A stretch of 64,000 nucleotides of DNA from Brevibacillus panacihumi W25 (GTDB lineage Bacteria > Bacillota > Bacilli > Brevibacillales > Brevibacillaceae). Positions 43,844-52,231 of the stretch are shown here, piece after piece (the stretch's first letter is position 1; each line of letters opens with the position of its first letter). The stretch covers positions 434,001 through 498,000 of the forward strand of contig NZ_KI629782.1 in the NCBI RefSeq assembly GCF_000503775.1, given 5' to 3'. Under the pieces are notes generated by a model. It saw only the letters and a list, made by a program, of their open reading frames with translations, had not been told where the DNA came from and did not search any database. The position numbers and the translations under genes are program-made.

Positions 43844-45910
43844 TTACTGCTCCCCTTCTGTTATCCCAAGTTTTTCCATTTTGTAGTACAGGCTCCGTAC
43901 TGCAATCCCCAATCGTTTTGCCGCCAAGGTGCGATTTCCTTTGGCCGCCTCCAGTTCTTGCAGGATATGGCGGCGCTCAGCTTCTTCAACAGCTTCCTTC
44001 AAGGTTTTGCCGGATGACTGGACGTCCATTGCTTTATCCGCCTCTGCGCTGGCAATCTTGCGCTCCAGCGGAGGGAGATGCTCCGGCAAAATGACCCGTT
44101 CGTGCAACCGCATGTGGATCATCGCCCTCCCGAGGACATTTTCCAGCTCGCGCACGTTTCCTGGCCAAGAATAGCTGTGCAGCATCCGCAAGGTATCCGG
44201 GGCAATCTGTTCGACATTGCGGCCGTACTCCTGGTTTTCTTTACGCAACAGGTGCATCGCCAAAGGCTCGATGTCATCCTGACGCTGACGCAGCGGCGGT
44301 ATGTAGATGGGGATGACATGCAGCCGATAGTAGAGGGCTTCGCGGAAGCGGCCTGCTTGAATGGCGGATTCCAGATTCACGTGCGTCGCTGCGATCACGC
44401 GGACATTGATGGCAATCGGTTTGGTTCCTCCGACGCGGACAATTTCACGTTCCTGCAGGACGCGCAACAGCTTGACCTGCATGCCCATCGACAATTCGCC
44501 GATCTCGTCCAAAAAAATCGTCCCATCGCTTGCCTCTTCAAACAGACCCCGCTTGCCGCCTCGACGTGCACCGGTAAACGCTCCTTCTTCATAGCCGAAC
44601 AGCTCGCTTTCCAGCAGACTCTCGGAGATGGCGGCGCAATTGACACGGATGAAGGGCTTGTATTTTCGCGCACTCTCATTGTGAATCGCATGGGCGAAAA
44701 GCTCTTTTCCCGTCCCCGATTCTCCCCTAAGCAAAACCGTGGCCGGCGTCATGGCTGCCCGTTTGGCTTGTTCGATCGCAGCATGCATCGATTCGCTGCG
44801 TCCGATAATGTCCGCAAACGTGTACTTTGCTTCCAACGTACGAATTATGCGATGCGCCTTTTCCAGCTCTTCCGTCAGACGCTTGAACTCGGAAATGTCG
44901 TGTACAACCCCGACACTCCCCTTCAATTGGCCGTCGACGAGGACGGGCGCGACGTTGACAATAACATCCTTGCGCTTGGACCCTACCTTCATGGGCACTC
45001 CTCGGACGGCTTTTCGCGTTTGGAGCACTTGCATATGCATGCTTTCGCCTTCCGAAATATCGACAGTCGCCGGTTTTCCGATGACGTCCTCAGGCGTTAG
45101 TCCCGTCAACCTCGTGTACGCCGGATTGATCATCAGCCCGTTGCCATTCTGGTCCACGACCGAGATCGCCTCGTCGGAGCATTGGATGATCGCTTCCAGC
45201 ATGCTTTGCAATTCTTTCAGATCCGTAATTTCCTCCGCCAGCGCCATCACTTCCGTACTGTCCCGGAAAATGGCGACTGCCCCGACGACCGCTCCCCGCT
45301 CATTTCTCACAGGCACCCGATTGGTGATAATGCGCGTCTTGTTGGGAAGAATCTGCTTCTGGTTCAATTCGGGCTGACCAGTCTCTAATACGATATGTAA
45401 CCGGGTGTTGGGGATTCGCTCTTCTACCCTAGTATCCAGCACAGAAGCGGCATCCATCCCCATCAATCGTTCTGCTGCCTTGTTAAAAAGCGTAATGATT
45501 CCATGGCGGTTGACGCCAATAATGGCATCATGTGTTGAGTTGAGCATGGTTTCACGTTCCCGCTGATTTTGCATCATGGCTGCAATCAGCTTGTCTCGCT
45601 CACGAATCAATCGCATCACGATCCGTGTAAAGGTGCCGGGGATCAGTACTGTCTTTTCCGGCTTCAGACGCCTCAGACACTCGTACTCCCGAACATCACC
45701 GGTCGCTTCCAAAATGACATCCAGATCATCGTCCAGGTAATCCCGATAGTCCGTGTCTACCTGTATTCCGAAGGATCGGGCCAAAGCAAGCCCTGGTGCA
45801 TCGTCACTCCGATCCACCACCGCGACGATCTTCATCCGTTCCATCTGATTGAGCATCCGCAGCAGGGCTGTTCCGCCCCGTCCCGCACCTACGATCAGCA
45901 GCTTGTGCAT
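43844..45910 (-). CDS. bkdR: Sigma-54-dependent activator BkdR
   Basis: A 688-residue enhancer-binding protein. Residues 1-70 look like a Rossmann domain ([17 protein letters not shown]). Two PAS domains follow at about 120-230 and 240-345, then an AAA+ domain with Walker A GESGTGKE (396-403), the sigma-54 contact GAFTGA (443-448) and Walker [12 protein letters not shown] Fis-type helix-turn-helix ends the protein ([20 protein letters not shown]). It binds upstream sites and drives SigL transcription of the bkd genes, which lie just downstream on the same strand. Its own promoter would be in the 212-base gap shared with yqzF. Confidence 0.95.
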   Translation of the reverse strand: MHKLLIVGAGRGGTALLRMLNQMERMKIVAVVDRSDDAPGLALARSFGIQVDTDYRDYLDDDLDVILEATGDVREYECLRRLKPEKTVLIPGTFTRIVMRLIRERDKLIAAMMQNQRERETMLNSTHDAIIGVNRHGIITLFNKAAERLMGMDAASVLDTRVEERIPNTRLHIVLETGQPELNQKQILPNKTRIITNRVPVRNERGAVVGAVAIFRDSTEVMALAEEITDLKELQSMLEAIIQCSDEAISVVDQNGNGLMINPAYTRLTGLTPEDVIGKPATVDISEGESMHMQVLQTRKAVRGVPMKVGSKRKDVIVNVAPVLVDGQLKGSVGVVHDISEFKRLTEELEKAHRIIRTLEAKYTFADIIGRSESMHAAIEQAKRAAMTPATVLLRGESGTGKELFAHAIHNESARKYKPFIRVNCAAISESLLESELFGYEEGAFTGARRGGKRGLFEEASDGTIFLDEIGELSMGMQVKLLRVLQEREIVRVGGTKPIAINVRVIAATHVNLESAIQAGRFREALYYRLHVIPIYIPPLRQRQDDIEPLAMHLLRKENQEYGRNVEQIAPDTLRMLHSYSWPGNVRELENVLGRAMIHMRLHERVILPEHLPPLERKIASAEADKAMDVQSSGKTLKEAVEEAERRHILQELEAAKGNRTLAAKRLGIAVRSLYYKMEKLGITEGEQ

Positions 45911-46122
45911 GGCACGCCCCTCACTTTACCCTTACTCGCTATCCATTGTACTCCAATGAAGCATGGATGGACAGGCGATCTTCCCTAACGTGCGCTCGCT
46001 CAATGCTTTTACGCTTCTGGACAAGCCACAGGGCTTCCGCTATGATGAGAAAAGGAATAGACAGTGATCGTCGTTGCATCGCCGGGTGAGAGTCCGGCCA
46101 TGAAGAAAGGTGTGAACCACCC

Positions 46123-46383
46123 TTGCTGGGTCAAAAATTAATCGCGCTTCTGATCATGGTGATCCCTGCTGCCATCGCCATGTTTGGGATCAAGCTGATT
46201 CGGGATGCCTTTTTCTTTTCCATGGACCCGGATGTCGGCTTCTTATGGGGAAAACTGACCCTCGGGGTGCTGTGCTTTGCGATCCCGATGGCGTTTATAG
46301 CTGGCTTTATCCTGCATCATGAGCGCAAAAAAAATCGGGTTCAGCCGCGTTTCATGATTCCTGAACCGGAAGATGATGAGTAA
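46123..46383 (+). CDS. yqzF: YqzF/DUF2627 family membrane protein
   Basis: An 86-residue protein with two transmembrane helices (about 5-28 and 42-65) and a charged tail. IAMFGIKLIRDAFF and AGFILHHERKKNRVQPRF match the DUF2627 pattern of B. subtilis YqzF. The function is unknown. The start is TTG, 10 bases from AAGGTG. It is divergent from bkdR, and its terminator overlaps the end of the convergent transferase gene. Confidence 0.88.
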   Translation: MLGQKLIALLIMVIPAAIAMFGIKLIRDAFFFSMDPDVGFLWGKLTLGVLCFAIPMAFIAGFILHHERKKNRVQPRFMIPEPEDDE

Positions 46384-46397
46384 GAGTAAGGCAACTG

Positions 46398-46432
46398 GGA
46401 GAACCAAGCATTTAGGTGCTTGGTTCTTTTCT
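46398..46432 (+). terminator. Terminator after yqzF
   Basis: GAACCAAGC, an 8-base loop, GCTTGGTTC, then TTTT on the plus strand. The loop contains the stop codon region of the opposite gene. Confidence 0.85.
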
Positions 46433-47320
46433 ATGATTGGCCATCTCGGCCGATCTGCCCCAGCGGTCCATCCGCTCCAGCCACTTGACGCGGGCGATGA
46501 TCTGGGAAAACGAGACGAATTCCGCGAGCACATGGAGCAGGACGAAAAACAGCAGAAGCAATGCTTGTCCCTCCCAGGAGATTCCCCGAATGAGCGCAAA
46601 GCCAGCAGCGAAGCCCAGGGCATTGGCTCCGGTGTCACCAAGCATGATTTCCCCCCTGGCATCGTGGCGAAACAGCAAAAGCGAAGAGACGAGCAGCGGG
46701 AACAGCCAGATCCAGACAGACGGTTGGCTGTAGCCGCGCAAGGAGAAAAGCGAACCGACCACACCGACGATAAGAATCAGCCAAAAAACCTTGATCGCCC
46801 GGGCTGGCCGCAAATCAAACAGATTGAGCAGATTCGCGGAGCAAGCCAGCAGACAAGCCGCGAGCAGCCACATGGCAAAAGAATCGGTCAACCCGTACGC
46901 GACCGCCATGGCCGTGCAGCCTCCTCCCCACACTTTCCACAGGCCGCTCGTCACCTTTCGCTCGCGCCACAGAACGCCAAAATGACCGCGAAAACCTTTG
47001 GCCTCCTTATCCGGCGAGACATCGTCCAGCCAGCCCCAAAAAGCCATCGACAAGAGTCCCGCCAAAAGCAGCCAGCCCTCTATCAAAACCTCTTTCTCTA
47101 CCTGCTTCCATCCCCAGTAAGCGAGTATCGCTGTCCAGGCAGCCGCACTTGACGCGACCAGTAGCAGCCCTCCAGCAGTCACCACTTGCAAGCCTTTATA
47201 GTTCGTTCGAGTCATTCCCCTGTCCGTCAACTTCTGCTGGACAACAGGTAAAAGCGGCCCCTGCAACAGAATGGGAATCCCCAATCCAAGCACCAAGGCC
47301 GTTATCCATTCCGCGCCCAT
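46412..47320 (-). CDS. MraY-like polyprenyl-phosphate sugar-phosphate transferase family protein (GT4/PNPT)
   Basis: A 302-residue membrane protein with about ten helices. Family marks are GWLDDVSPD (the DD pair), CSANLLNLFDLRPARAIK (NxxNLxD) and LGDTGANALGF. These place it in the MraY/WecA/TagO superfamily, which transfers a sugar-phosphate to undecaprenyl phosphate. It is shorter and more divergent than MraY, so the substrate is unknown. Start ATG 47320, 7 bases from GGGAGGG. It overlaps the GT2 gene by 19 bases and ends the steA-steB-GT2 cluster. Confidence 0.82.
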   Translation of the reverse strand: MGAEWITALVLGLGIPILLQGPLLPVVQQKLTDRGMTRTNYKGLQVVTAGGLLLVASSAAAWTAILAYWGWKQVEKEVLIEGWLLLAGLLSMAFWGWLDDVSPDKEAKGFRGHFGVLWRERKVTSGLWKVWGGGCTAMAVAYGLTDSFAMWLLAACLLACSANLLNLFDLRPARAIKVFWLILIVGVVGSLFSLRGYSQPSVWIWLFPLLVSSLLLFRHDARGEIMLGDTGANALGFAAGFALIRGISWEGQALLLLFFVLLHVLAEFVSFSQIIARVKWLERMDRWGRSAEMANHRKEPST

Positions 47321-47994
47321 ATTTGTCCCTCCCACCACTTGCGGCAAAGGGTTCGACCGATTGCCAAAAACTCTTTTCCCCGGTGTCGATAGCCAGACCA
47401 GTCATTGCCTGTTTCCCGATGAGAAAACGACACGGGAATCTCCATGACCCGATACCCTGCGCGAAGGGCGTCCACCGTCATTCCTACCTCGACCCCAAAC
47501 CCGCCATCCAGTTTTCGCAAGTGATGCAGCAGTTCGCGTCGCACCGCCCGTTGTCCAGACAGCGGAGCATTCGGCTCAAATCCGGTCAGATAGCGAATGC
47601 CGTGATAAGCCAAGCCCTTGGCCAGTCCAAGGCCTGCCCGTGCCTTTGGTCTTGGCAGTACCGCGACAGCCAAATCACAACGATTCTCCAAAACCGGTGT
47701 CAGCAGATGGACTGCCTCCCCGGCGCTTTCCCGCAAATCCGCATCGAGCAGCAGGATGATATCTCCCGTCGCTTGCTGCCAACCAACCTGCAGCGCAGCA
47801 CCTTTCCCCTGATTGGTGGGCATGGGGATAACCAGATCGGCCCATTGTTTCGCCAGCTCCCGCGTGTTGTCTGTACTGCCGTCATCCACGACGATGACTT
47901 CTTCACTGATGAATCTCTCACGGATTGCCCGCAGCGTTGTACTGATCGTCTCCGCTTCATTGTAGGCCGGGATCACGATGCTAACTCTTTTCAT
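47302..47994 (-). CDS. Family 2 glycosyltransferase
   Basis: A 230-residue inverting glycosyltransferase (GT-A fold) of the dolichyl-phosphate-sugar synthase type. VSIVIPAYNEAETI opens the fold, VVDDGSTDNTREL binds nucleotide, ILLLDADLRES is the DXD-type motif, and LSGQRAVRRELL and FGVEVGMTVDALRAGYRVMEIPVSF are typical of polyprenyl-phosphate transferases. No membrane anchor is obvious. It probably loads a sugar onto a lipid carrier for a surface polymer with the neighbouring MraY-like enzyme. It overlaps steB by 14 bases. Confidence 0.88.
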   Translation of the reverse strand: MKRVSIVIPAYNEAETISTTLRAIRERFISEEVIVVDDGSTDNTRELAKQWADLVIPMPTNQGKGAALQVGWQQATGDIILLLDADLRESAGEAVHLLTPVLENRCDLAVAVLPRPKARAGLGLAKGLAYHGIRYLTGFEPNAPLSGQRAVRRELLHHLRKLDGGFGVEVGMTVDALRAGYRVMEIPVSFSHRETGNDWSGYRHRGKEFLAIGRTLCRKWWEGQIWARNG

Positions 47995-48538
47995 GTTCGA
48001 TCCTCATTTCAGCAAGGAGTTTTTGTACATTCTCCAGTAATTCCCATTGGCCAGCAGGCGTGATTGGGACCTGCTCCACCTGCAGCCAGCGGCTATGACT
48101 GGGCAACTGCGACAGCCAGTCCGGCTTCGCCTGCCCAAACAGCAAAAGAGGTCCATCGATCTGGGCGATTCCACCCTCGACTTTCACCAGCTCGATACCG
48201 ACGGATTCCATCACTTGTGCTATTCGCCCCAATTGCAGGTCTGGTTGATGCCACAAGTACACCCTTTTTCCCTGCAAGTCGTTGGCATAGCGCATCGCCA
48301 TCAGATGGATGACATCCTGGTTGCTTTGTTCCATTTCCTTCAACAGCTGCCTCATCTGTTGCTTCAGTTCATTGTTGCTTTTCAAGGCCCGATCATACTT
48401 CTCTTCCATTCTCGTCAGCACTTCTTTTTCTCCCAGGGCGAACCAGTTCTGACCCGCTGTCCCTCCCAGCAGAATCCCTACTCCCAGTGCAAAAAAAACC
48501 GCAATCAGGGAAAGGAGATGATAGCGAAAATGAATCAT
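47981..48538 (-). CDS. SteB/MctB-like membrane protein (annotated copper transporter family)
   Basis: A 185-residue protein with an N-terminal membrane helix (about 8-27) in the hallmark MIHFRYHLLSLIAVFFALGVGILLGG, then a coiled coil (about 38-75, EKYDRALKSNNELKQQMRQLLKEMEQ) and a small globular end. The family includes mycobacterial MctB (Rv1698) and corynebacterial SteB. The copper role is doubtful here: no metal motif is seen. SteB works with SteA in cell separation. The gene starts 10 bases after steA and ends in an overlap with the GT2 gene. Confidence 0.85.
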   Translation of the reverse strand: MIHFRYHLLSLIAVFFALGVGILLGGTAGQNWFALGEKEVLTRMEEKYDRALKSNNELKQQMRQLLKEMEQSNQDVIHLMAMRYANDLQGKRVYLWHQPDLQLGRIAQVMESVGIELVKVEGGIAQIDGPLLLFGQAKPDWLSQLPSHSRWLQVEQVPITPAGQWELLENVQKLLAEMRIEHEKS

Positions 48539-48548
48539 GCCCTACCTC

Positions 48549-49721
48549 CTAAAACGCCCATAATCGCCACTGCATCCACAGCATTTGAGCCGCGTGACGG
48601 GCGACGGGATTGATGGCGAGGGCAGCTCCGATCGGCACGAGCATCGCGACCAGACACCAGCCCCACAGCTTCCAGGACCAACGCGGCTGATACAATTGAC
48701 TTACTCCCTTGGCATCGACCAGCTTGGGCCCGATCTTGGTGCGTACCAACAAGGTGCTCGCCATGCCTTTTCGTCCTTTTTCCAGAAAATCAATCATGTT
48801 GGTATGCGTACCGATCGTGACGATCAGCTCTGCCTCCTGCTCAAAGGCCAACAGCATCGCAACGTCCTCGCTCGTACCGGGTGCAGGCAGTATCTGATAA
48901 GGAATGCCCAATTGCTCGACCCGCTCTTTTCCTGGAGAACTTCCGTCCGGAAATGCATGGACTACGACTTCTGCACCACATAGCAGGGCTCGGTCTGAAA
49001 TACTGTCCATATCCCCCACGATCAGATCCGGCTGATAACCTGATTCGAATAACGCATCGGCTCCCCCATCGACACCGATCAGGACAGGACGGCATTCTCG
49101 GATATACGGGGCGAGTGTGGTCAAGTCTTCCTTGTAATGTTTGCCTCGCACGACGACGACCACATGCTTTCCTGTCATCTGTACTTTCAGCCTCAACGGA
49201 CAAAGCGGTTTTAAAAACAGGTCCTTTTCACGTCCTGCGTACTGCAGGGTGTTGTCAATAAACAAGGACAAGGTATGGTCCAGACGCGAATGGGCTTCCT
49301 TCCTTTTTGCGTAAATTTTCTCGTCCGTTACGGGGCGCAATGCTGTGAGCGGATTCCATTCCGACGTTGAATATGTAAATAACACGTGATCGCGAATGCT
49401 GATATATCGGCCGTCCAACGCTTCGATCCAGTCGGTCGGACTTTGCAGTGGATCTTGTTCCCACTCAAAAAGCGGCACACCGGCTCGCAACAGCAAAAGA
49501 GCTCCTTCCGCCGGATAATGCCCTGTCATGAAAGGAGACAAGTTGATGACAGCCTTCACACCCGCTTCCAACAAGGAGCGGGCAGCCATTTCGTCCACAT
49601 CGGCGTGATCAATCAAGGCGATCTGCTGCGGGAGGATTCGCTTACATAATTGCTTCGTCCTGCGGTCGGCTGCTGCGACGGCGGTATACGATTGAATACT
49701 CGGATGTTTACGCTTCGCCAC
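48549..49721 (-). CDS. SteA-like putative cytokinetic ring protein
   Basis: A 390-residue protein with a thiamine-pyrophosphokinase-like fold: VVVVVRGKHYKEDLTTLAPYIRECRPVLIGVDGGADALFESGYQPDLIVGDMDSIS, then a C-terminal helix (about 360-382) that anchors it in the membrane. An N-terminal domain (LCKRILPQQIALIDHADVDEMAA) is typical of SteA. In Corynebacterium SteA goes to the division septum with SteB. Start GTG 49721, 8 bases from GGAGG; the longer frame has no site. It heads the steA-steB-GT2-GT4 cluster. Confidence 0.85.
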   Translation of the reverse strand: MAKRKHPSIQSYTAVAAADRRTKQLCKRILPQQIALIDHADVDEMAARSLLEAGVKAVINLSPFMTGHYPAEGALLLLRAGVPLFEWEQDPLQSPTDWIEALDGRYISIRDHVLFTYSTSEWNPLTALRPVTDEKIYAKRKEAHSRLDHTLSLFIDNTLQYAGREKDLFLKPLCPLRLKVQMTGKHVVVVVRGKHYKEDLTTLAPYIRECRPVLIGVDGGADALFESGYQPDLIVGDMDSISDRALLCGAEVVVHAFPDGSSPGKERVEQLGIPYQILPAPGTSEDVAMLLAFEQEAELIVTIGTHTNMIDFLEKGRKGMASTLLVRTKIGPKLVDAKGVSQLYQPRWSWKLWGWCLVAMLVPIGAALAINPVARHAAQMLWMQWRLWAF

Positions 49722-49780
49722 CTGCTCCACCTCCCTTCCTAGTATGCTAAATATTTCCGGCTGCCATGCGTGAAAATGCG

Positions 49781-49835
49781 AAAAAGGGGCTGACTCCAAG
49801 GTAGAGAAAATCTACCTTGGGTCAGCCCCTTTTTA
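49781..49835. terminator. Strong terminator between steA and the small membrane gene
   Basis: AAAAAGGGGCTGAC-CCAAGGTAGA stem with a short A-rich loop and matching arm; one bulged base. T runs on both strands. It ends the small gene at 49854 and precedes steA. Confidence 0.9.
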
Positions 49836-49853
49836 CCTAGAGCGTTACTTGCT

Positions 49854-50027
49854 CTATCCTTGTGTAGCGTAGTAAATGATCAGTCCATCACAGAACAGAA
49901 AAACCACCAGAGAGATGAAAGCAAATGCGCTGGCGAATTTGTTCTTCGCTTTTACAGAGCGCAAGAAACCCCATGCAATCAAGATTGTGAAGACCAACAT
50001 CAGAAAATCGAAGAAAATAATCTTCAT
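49854..50027 (-). CDS. 57-residue two-helix membrane protein (DUF2759-like)
   Basis: A small frame not usually listed: MKIIFFDFLMLVFTILIAWG, a short loop (FLRSVKAKNKFASAF), then a second helix and the end YYATQG. AAGGAG lies about 9 bases before the ATG. The helix-RxxKxKN-helix plan resembles DUF2759 proteins of Bacillus, but I am not sure. It is its own transcription unit, followed by a very strong terminator. Function unknown. Confidence 0.7.
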   Translation of the reverse strand: MKIIFFDFLMLVFTILIAWGFLRSVKAKNKFASAFAFISLVVFLFCDGLIIYYATQG

Positions 50028-50148
50028 AGTTGTAACAACTCCTTTAAAGAGATGAAGCTAACCGGAATACAATGCCAATTTTCATTATATAGCTTCGCCC
50101 ATTCTGTTACAAGTCGAATCCTATTTGTGACAGCGGAATTCACAATTA

Positions 50149-50949
50149 CTAGGTTATTGACGCTAGTATTCCTCTATCTCTTTTCCCTATCCAAATACTC
50201 CAGCGATCCTGCTCAAGTATTTCGGTATGCCCGTCAAGCTGCTGTTTCATGACGGAGATCAGCTCGTCCAGCTCCGAATCTGTCAGTACATGCAGAATAG
50301 AGCGCCCCGTGCGTGCCCGCAAATCAGCTTCAAGCTCGAACCAATCTCGGTACCTGCGTCTCGTCTCCAGCAAACGTCGGCACTCTAATGCCGTAAAACC
50401 ATTCTTTTCCATCCCATCTTGTACCTGACTGATTTCGGGGCGACGGTCTTTTTCCTTGTCCAGGAGATGAGGAAAGACCTCGAAGAAAAAACCCCGTATA
50501 TGCTGGGGTGAACCCGGGATCATGACGTCCTCCATCGTCCGATCCTGCACGATAGCCAATCCTCCCGGCACCAACAGCCTGCGCACCTCGGCAAAAAAAC
50601 CATCCAGGTCCGTCAAATGATGAATCAAGGCACGGGCAAAGACAATATCTGCGCTGGCGTCAGGCAAACCTGTATGAAGGGCATCGCCATATACAAAAGC
50701 AAGTGCGTCCTGCCCCGCCGCCTGACTGCGTGCTGTCTCAAGCATAGCGTGGGAAAAATCGACACCGACGACGGATTCGGCTCCGAGTGCGAGCCAAGCC
50801 TGGCTGTAAATGCCGCCTCCACATCCGATGTCGACCACGCGCTTGCCAGCGGGATCGACGATGGCCCTCATCGCCTCAAGCCAGGTCGCGTCAGCTGATC
50901 GTCCGCTGTAGGCGGCTTTGTTCTTTTCATCATGAAAATTGATGTTCAT
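50149..50949 (-). CDS. Class I SAM-dependent methyltransferase
   Basis: A 266-residue cytoplasmic methyltransferase. Motif I is VVDIGCGGGIYSQAWLALGA, followed by VVGVDFSHAMLETAR, YGDALHTGLPDASADIVFARALIHHL and RRLLVPGGLAIVQDR. The C-terminal 110 residues are Arg/Glu-rich and not diagnostic. The substrate is unknown. It follows the VOC gene by 2 bases, so methyltransferase-VOC-methyltransferase form one operon read away from the LysR gene. Confidence 0.85.
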   Translation of the reverse strand: MNINFHDEKNKAAYSGRSADATWLEAMRAIVDPAGKRVVDIGCGGGIYSQAWLALGAESVVGVDFSHAMLETARSQAAGQDALAFVYGDALHTGLPDASADIVFARALIHHLTDLDGFFAEVRRLLVPGGLAIVQDRTMEDVMIPGSPQHIRGFFFEVFPHLLDKEKDRRPEISQVQDGMEKNGFTALECRRLLETRRRYRDWFELEADLRARTGRSILHVLTDSELDELISVMKQQLDGHTEILEQDRWSIWIGKRDRGILASIT

Positions 50950-50951
50950 GG

Positions 50952-51326
50952 CTATTTTGCTTCCATGAACTCAAGCCGGTTGCCAAACGGGTCCTCGGTA
51001 AAAAAGCGAATGAGTCCCGGGATCTCATCGTCCAGCCGATAAGCAACTCCATGCTCCTCCAGATGCCGCATCAGGGTTTCGATATTGCGGACGAGGAAGG
51101 CCGGATGCGCTTTTTTGGCCGGTACAAACGAAGCCTCTACTCCGACATGGATCATTTGCATGCCGCAGCGAAACCAAGCTCCGCCTCTGACCCGCAGTTT
51201 TTCTGGCTTTTCTACTTCCTCCATGCCCAGCAATCCGGAGAAAAAGCGGCGCGCCTCCTCCTCACAACCTGCTGGAGCCGCCAATTGCACGTGATCCAGT
51301 CCCATCCATTCAAACGTCATCGCCAT
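50952..51326 (-). CDS. VOC family (glyoxalase/bleomycin resistance-like) protein
   Basis: A 124-residue protein with two VOC half-domains: MGLDHVQLAAPAGCEEEARRFFSGLLGM and HPAFLVRNIETLMRHLEEHGVAYRLDDE...FFTEDPFGNRLEFME. Potential metal ligands are His in LDHVQLA, His in AHPAF and Glu in LEFME. Ligand or reaction is unknown. Start choice: ATG 51326 follows the upstream stop by one base; ATG 51335 is possible but touches the AAAGGA site. Middle gene of a three-gene operon. Confidence 0.82.
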   Translation of the reverse strand: MAMTFEWMGLDHVQLAAPAGCEEEARRFFSGLLGMEEVEKPEKLRVRGGAWFRCGMQMIHVGVEASFVPAKKAHPAFLVRNIETLMRHLEEHGVAYRLDDEIPGLIRFFTEDPFGNRLEFMEAK

Positions 51327-51327
51327 G

Positions 51328-52125
51328 TTAATCATTTCCTTTCTTTTGACAGATCGCCATCCACTCGTCCAGCTGATGGGTCAGCACACGCTGATTTTCC
51401 ACTTTTACCTCCAGGTAGGCCTGCCATTGTTCTTTTGCTTCAAGAATGAATTGCTCCACTGCAGCTTCTTGCTGCGGTCCTTCGGAAGTCCGCCGCACCC
51501 ACGCGGGGAAGTCAAAACGCTTTTTCCGATCACGCTGACGCAAGACCTGCAAGCGATTGGCTGCAAACAGCTGCTGCCATTGTTCTACGGAAAGACAACG
51601 GCCATGGCTGCGGTCGCGCATTTTTTCGATGCGGTTGATAAAGTCTGCCAGCTCCGGGTCTGCGGGGACCACATTATCGATAAAAAGGAACCGTCCTCCT
51701 GGCCTTAATACCCGTGAAACCTCGCGAATAAACTGCTCCGGCTGCGGGAAATGATGTGCGGCAATGCGGCAAGTCACCGCTTCAAAGGATTCGTCCAGAA
51801 AAGGCAATTGCTCTGCGTCTGCCTGTACGTAGAGGATATTCTTCGTCCCCGCTCGCTGATTGGCACGGGATGCCGCTTCAAGCATGGGTCGCGTCAGATC
51901 GGTGGCAACGACCTGTTGGACATGGGGAGCCAATGTACGGGCCACATGCCCGCCACCGGTTGCGATATCGAGCACGATCCACTGCGGCTGCGGTTCAATC
52001 CAATCCTTCAGCAATGCAAGATCGTCCCCCTGGGCATGGCTCGGGCTTTGCACGTAGTGCTCCGCATTTTTCCCAAACTGTTCCTGCACGGCCTGTTTCT
52101 GCTCATTCGTTCCTTTCTGTGGCAT
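51328..52125 (-). CDS. Class I SAM-dependent methyltransferase (UbiE/YcgJ-like)
   Basis: A 265-residue methyltransferase with VLDIATGGGHVARTLAPHV (motif I), VVATDLTRPMLEAA, ILYVQADAEQLPFLDESFEAVTCRIAAHHFPQPEQFIREVSRVLRPGGRFLFIDN. This is the UbiE-like plan of B. subtilis YcgJ. The substrate is unknown. ATG 52125 is 8 bases from GGAGG; the GTG three codons upstream is too near. First gene of the operon divergent from the LysR regulator, with the probable operator between them. Confidence 0.85.
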   Translation of the reverse strand: MPQKGTNEQKQAVQEQFGKNAEHYVQSPSHAQGDDLALLKDWIEPQPQWIVLDIATGGGHVARTLAPHVQQVVATDLTRPMLEAASRANQRAGTKNILYVQADAEQLPFLDESFEAVTCRIAAHHFPQPEQFIREVSRVLRPGGRFLFIDNVVPADPELADFINRIEKMRDRSHGRCLSVEQWQQLFAANRLQVLRQRDRKKRFDFPAWVRRTSEGPQQEAAVEQFILEAKEQWQAYLEVKVENQRVLTHQLDEWMAICQKKGND

Positions 52126-52182
52126 GACTACCACCTCCTGTCCTCATTGTATTCCCAATAGGTACCATTTTGTTATAGAATA

Positions 52183-52212
52183 TCGATAACCTGTTATCGA
52201 AAAACTCGATAA
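52183..52212. promoter_or_regulatory. LysR-type operator between divergent genes
   Basis: A perfect inverted repeat TCGATAAC-CT-GTTATCGA at 52183-52200, with a further half site TCGATAA at 52206-52212. It lies in the 106-base gap between the LysR gene and the methyltransferase operon, as expected for a LysR recognition and activation pair. Confidence 0.65.
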
Positions 52213-52231
52213 TCAAAAAGGAGAGCAGCAG

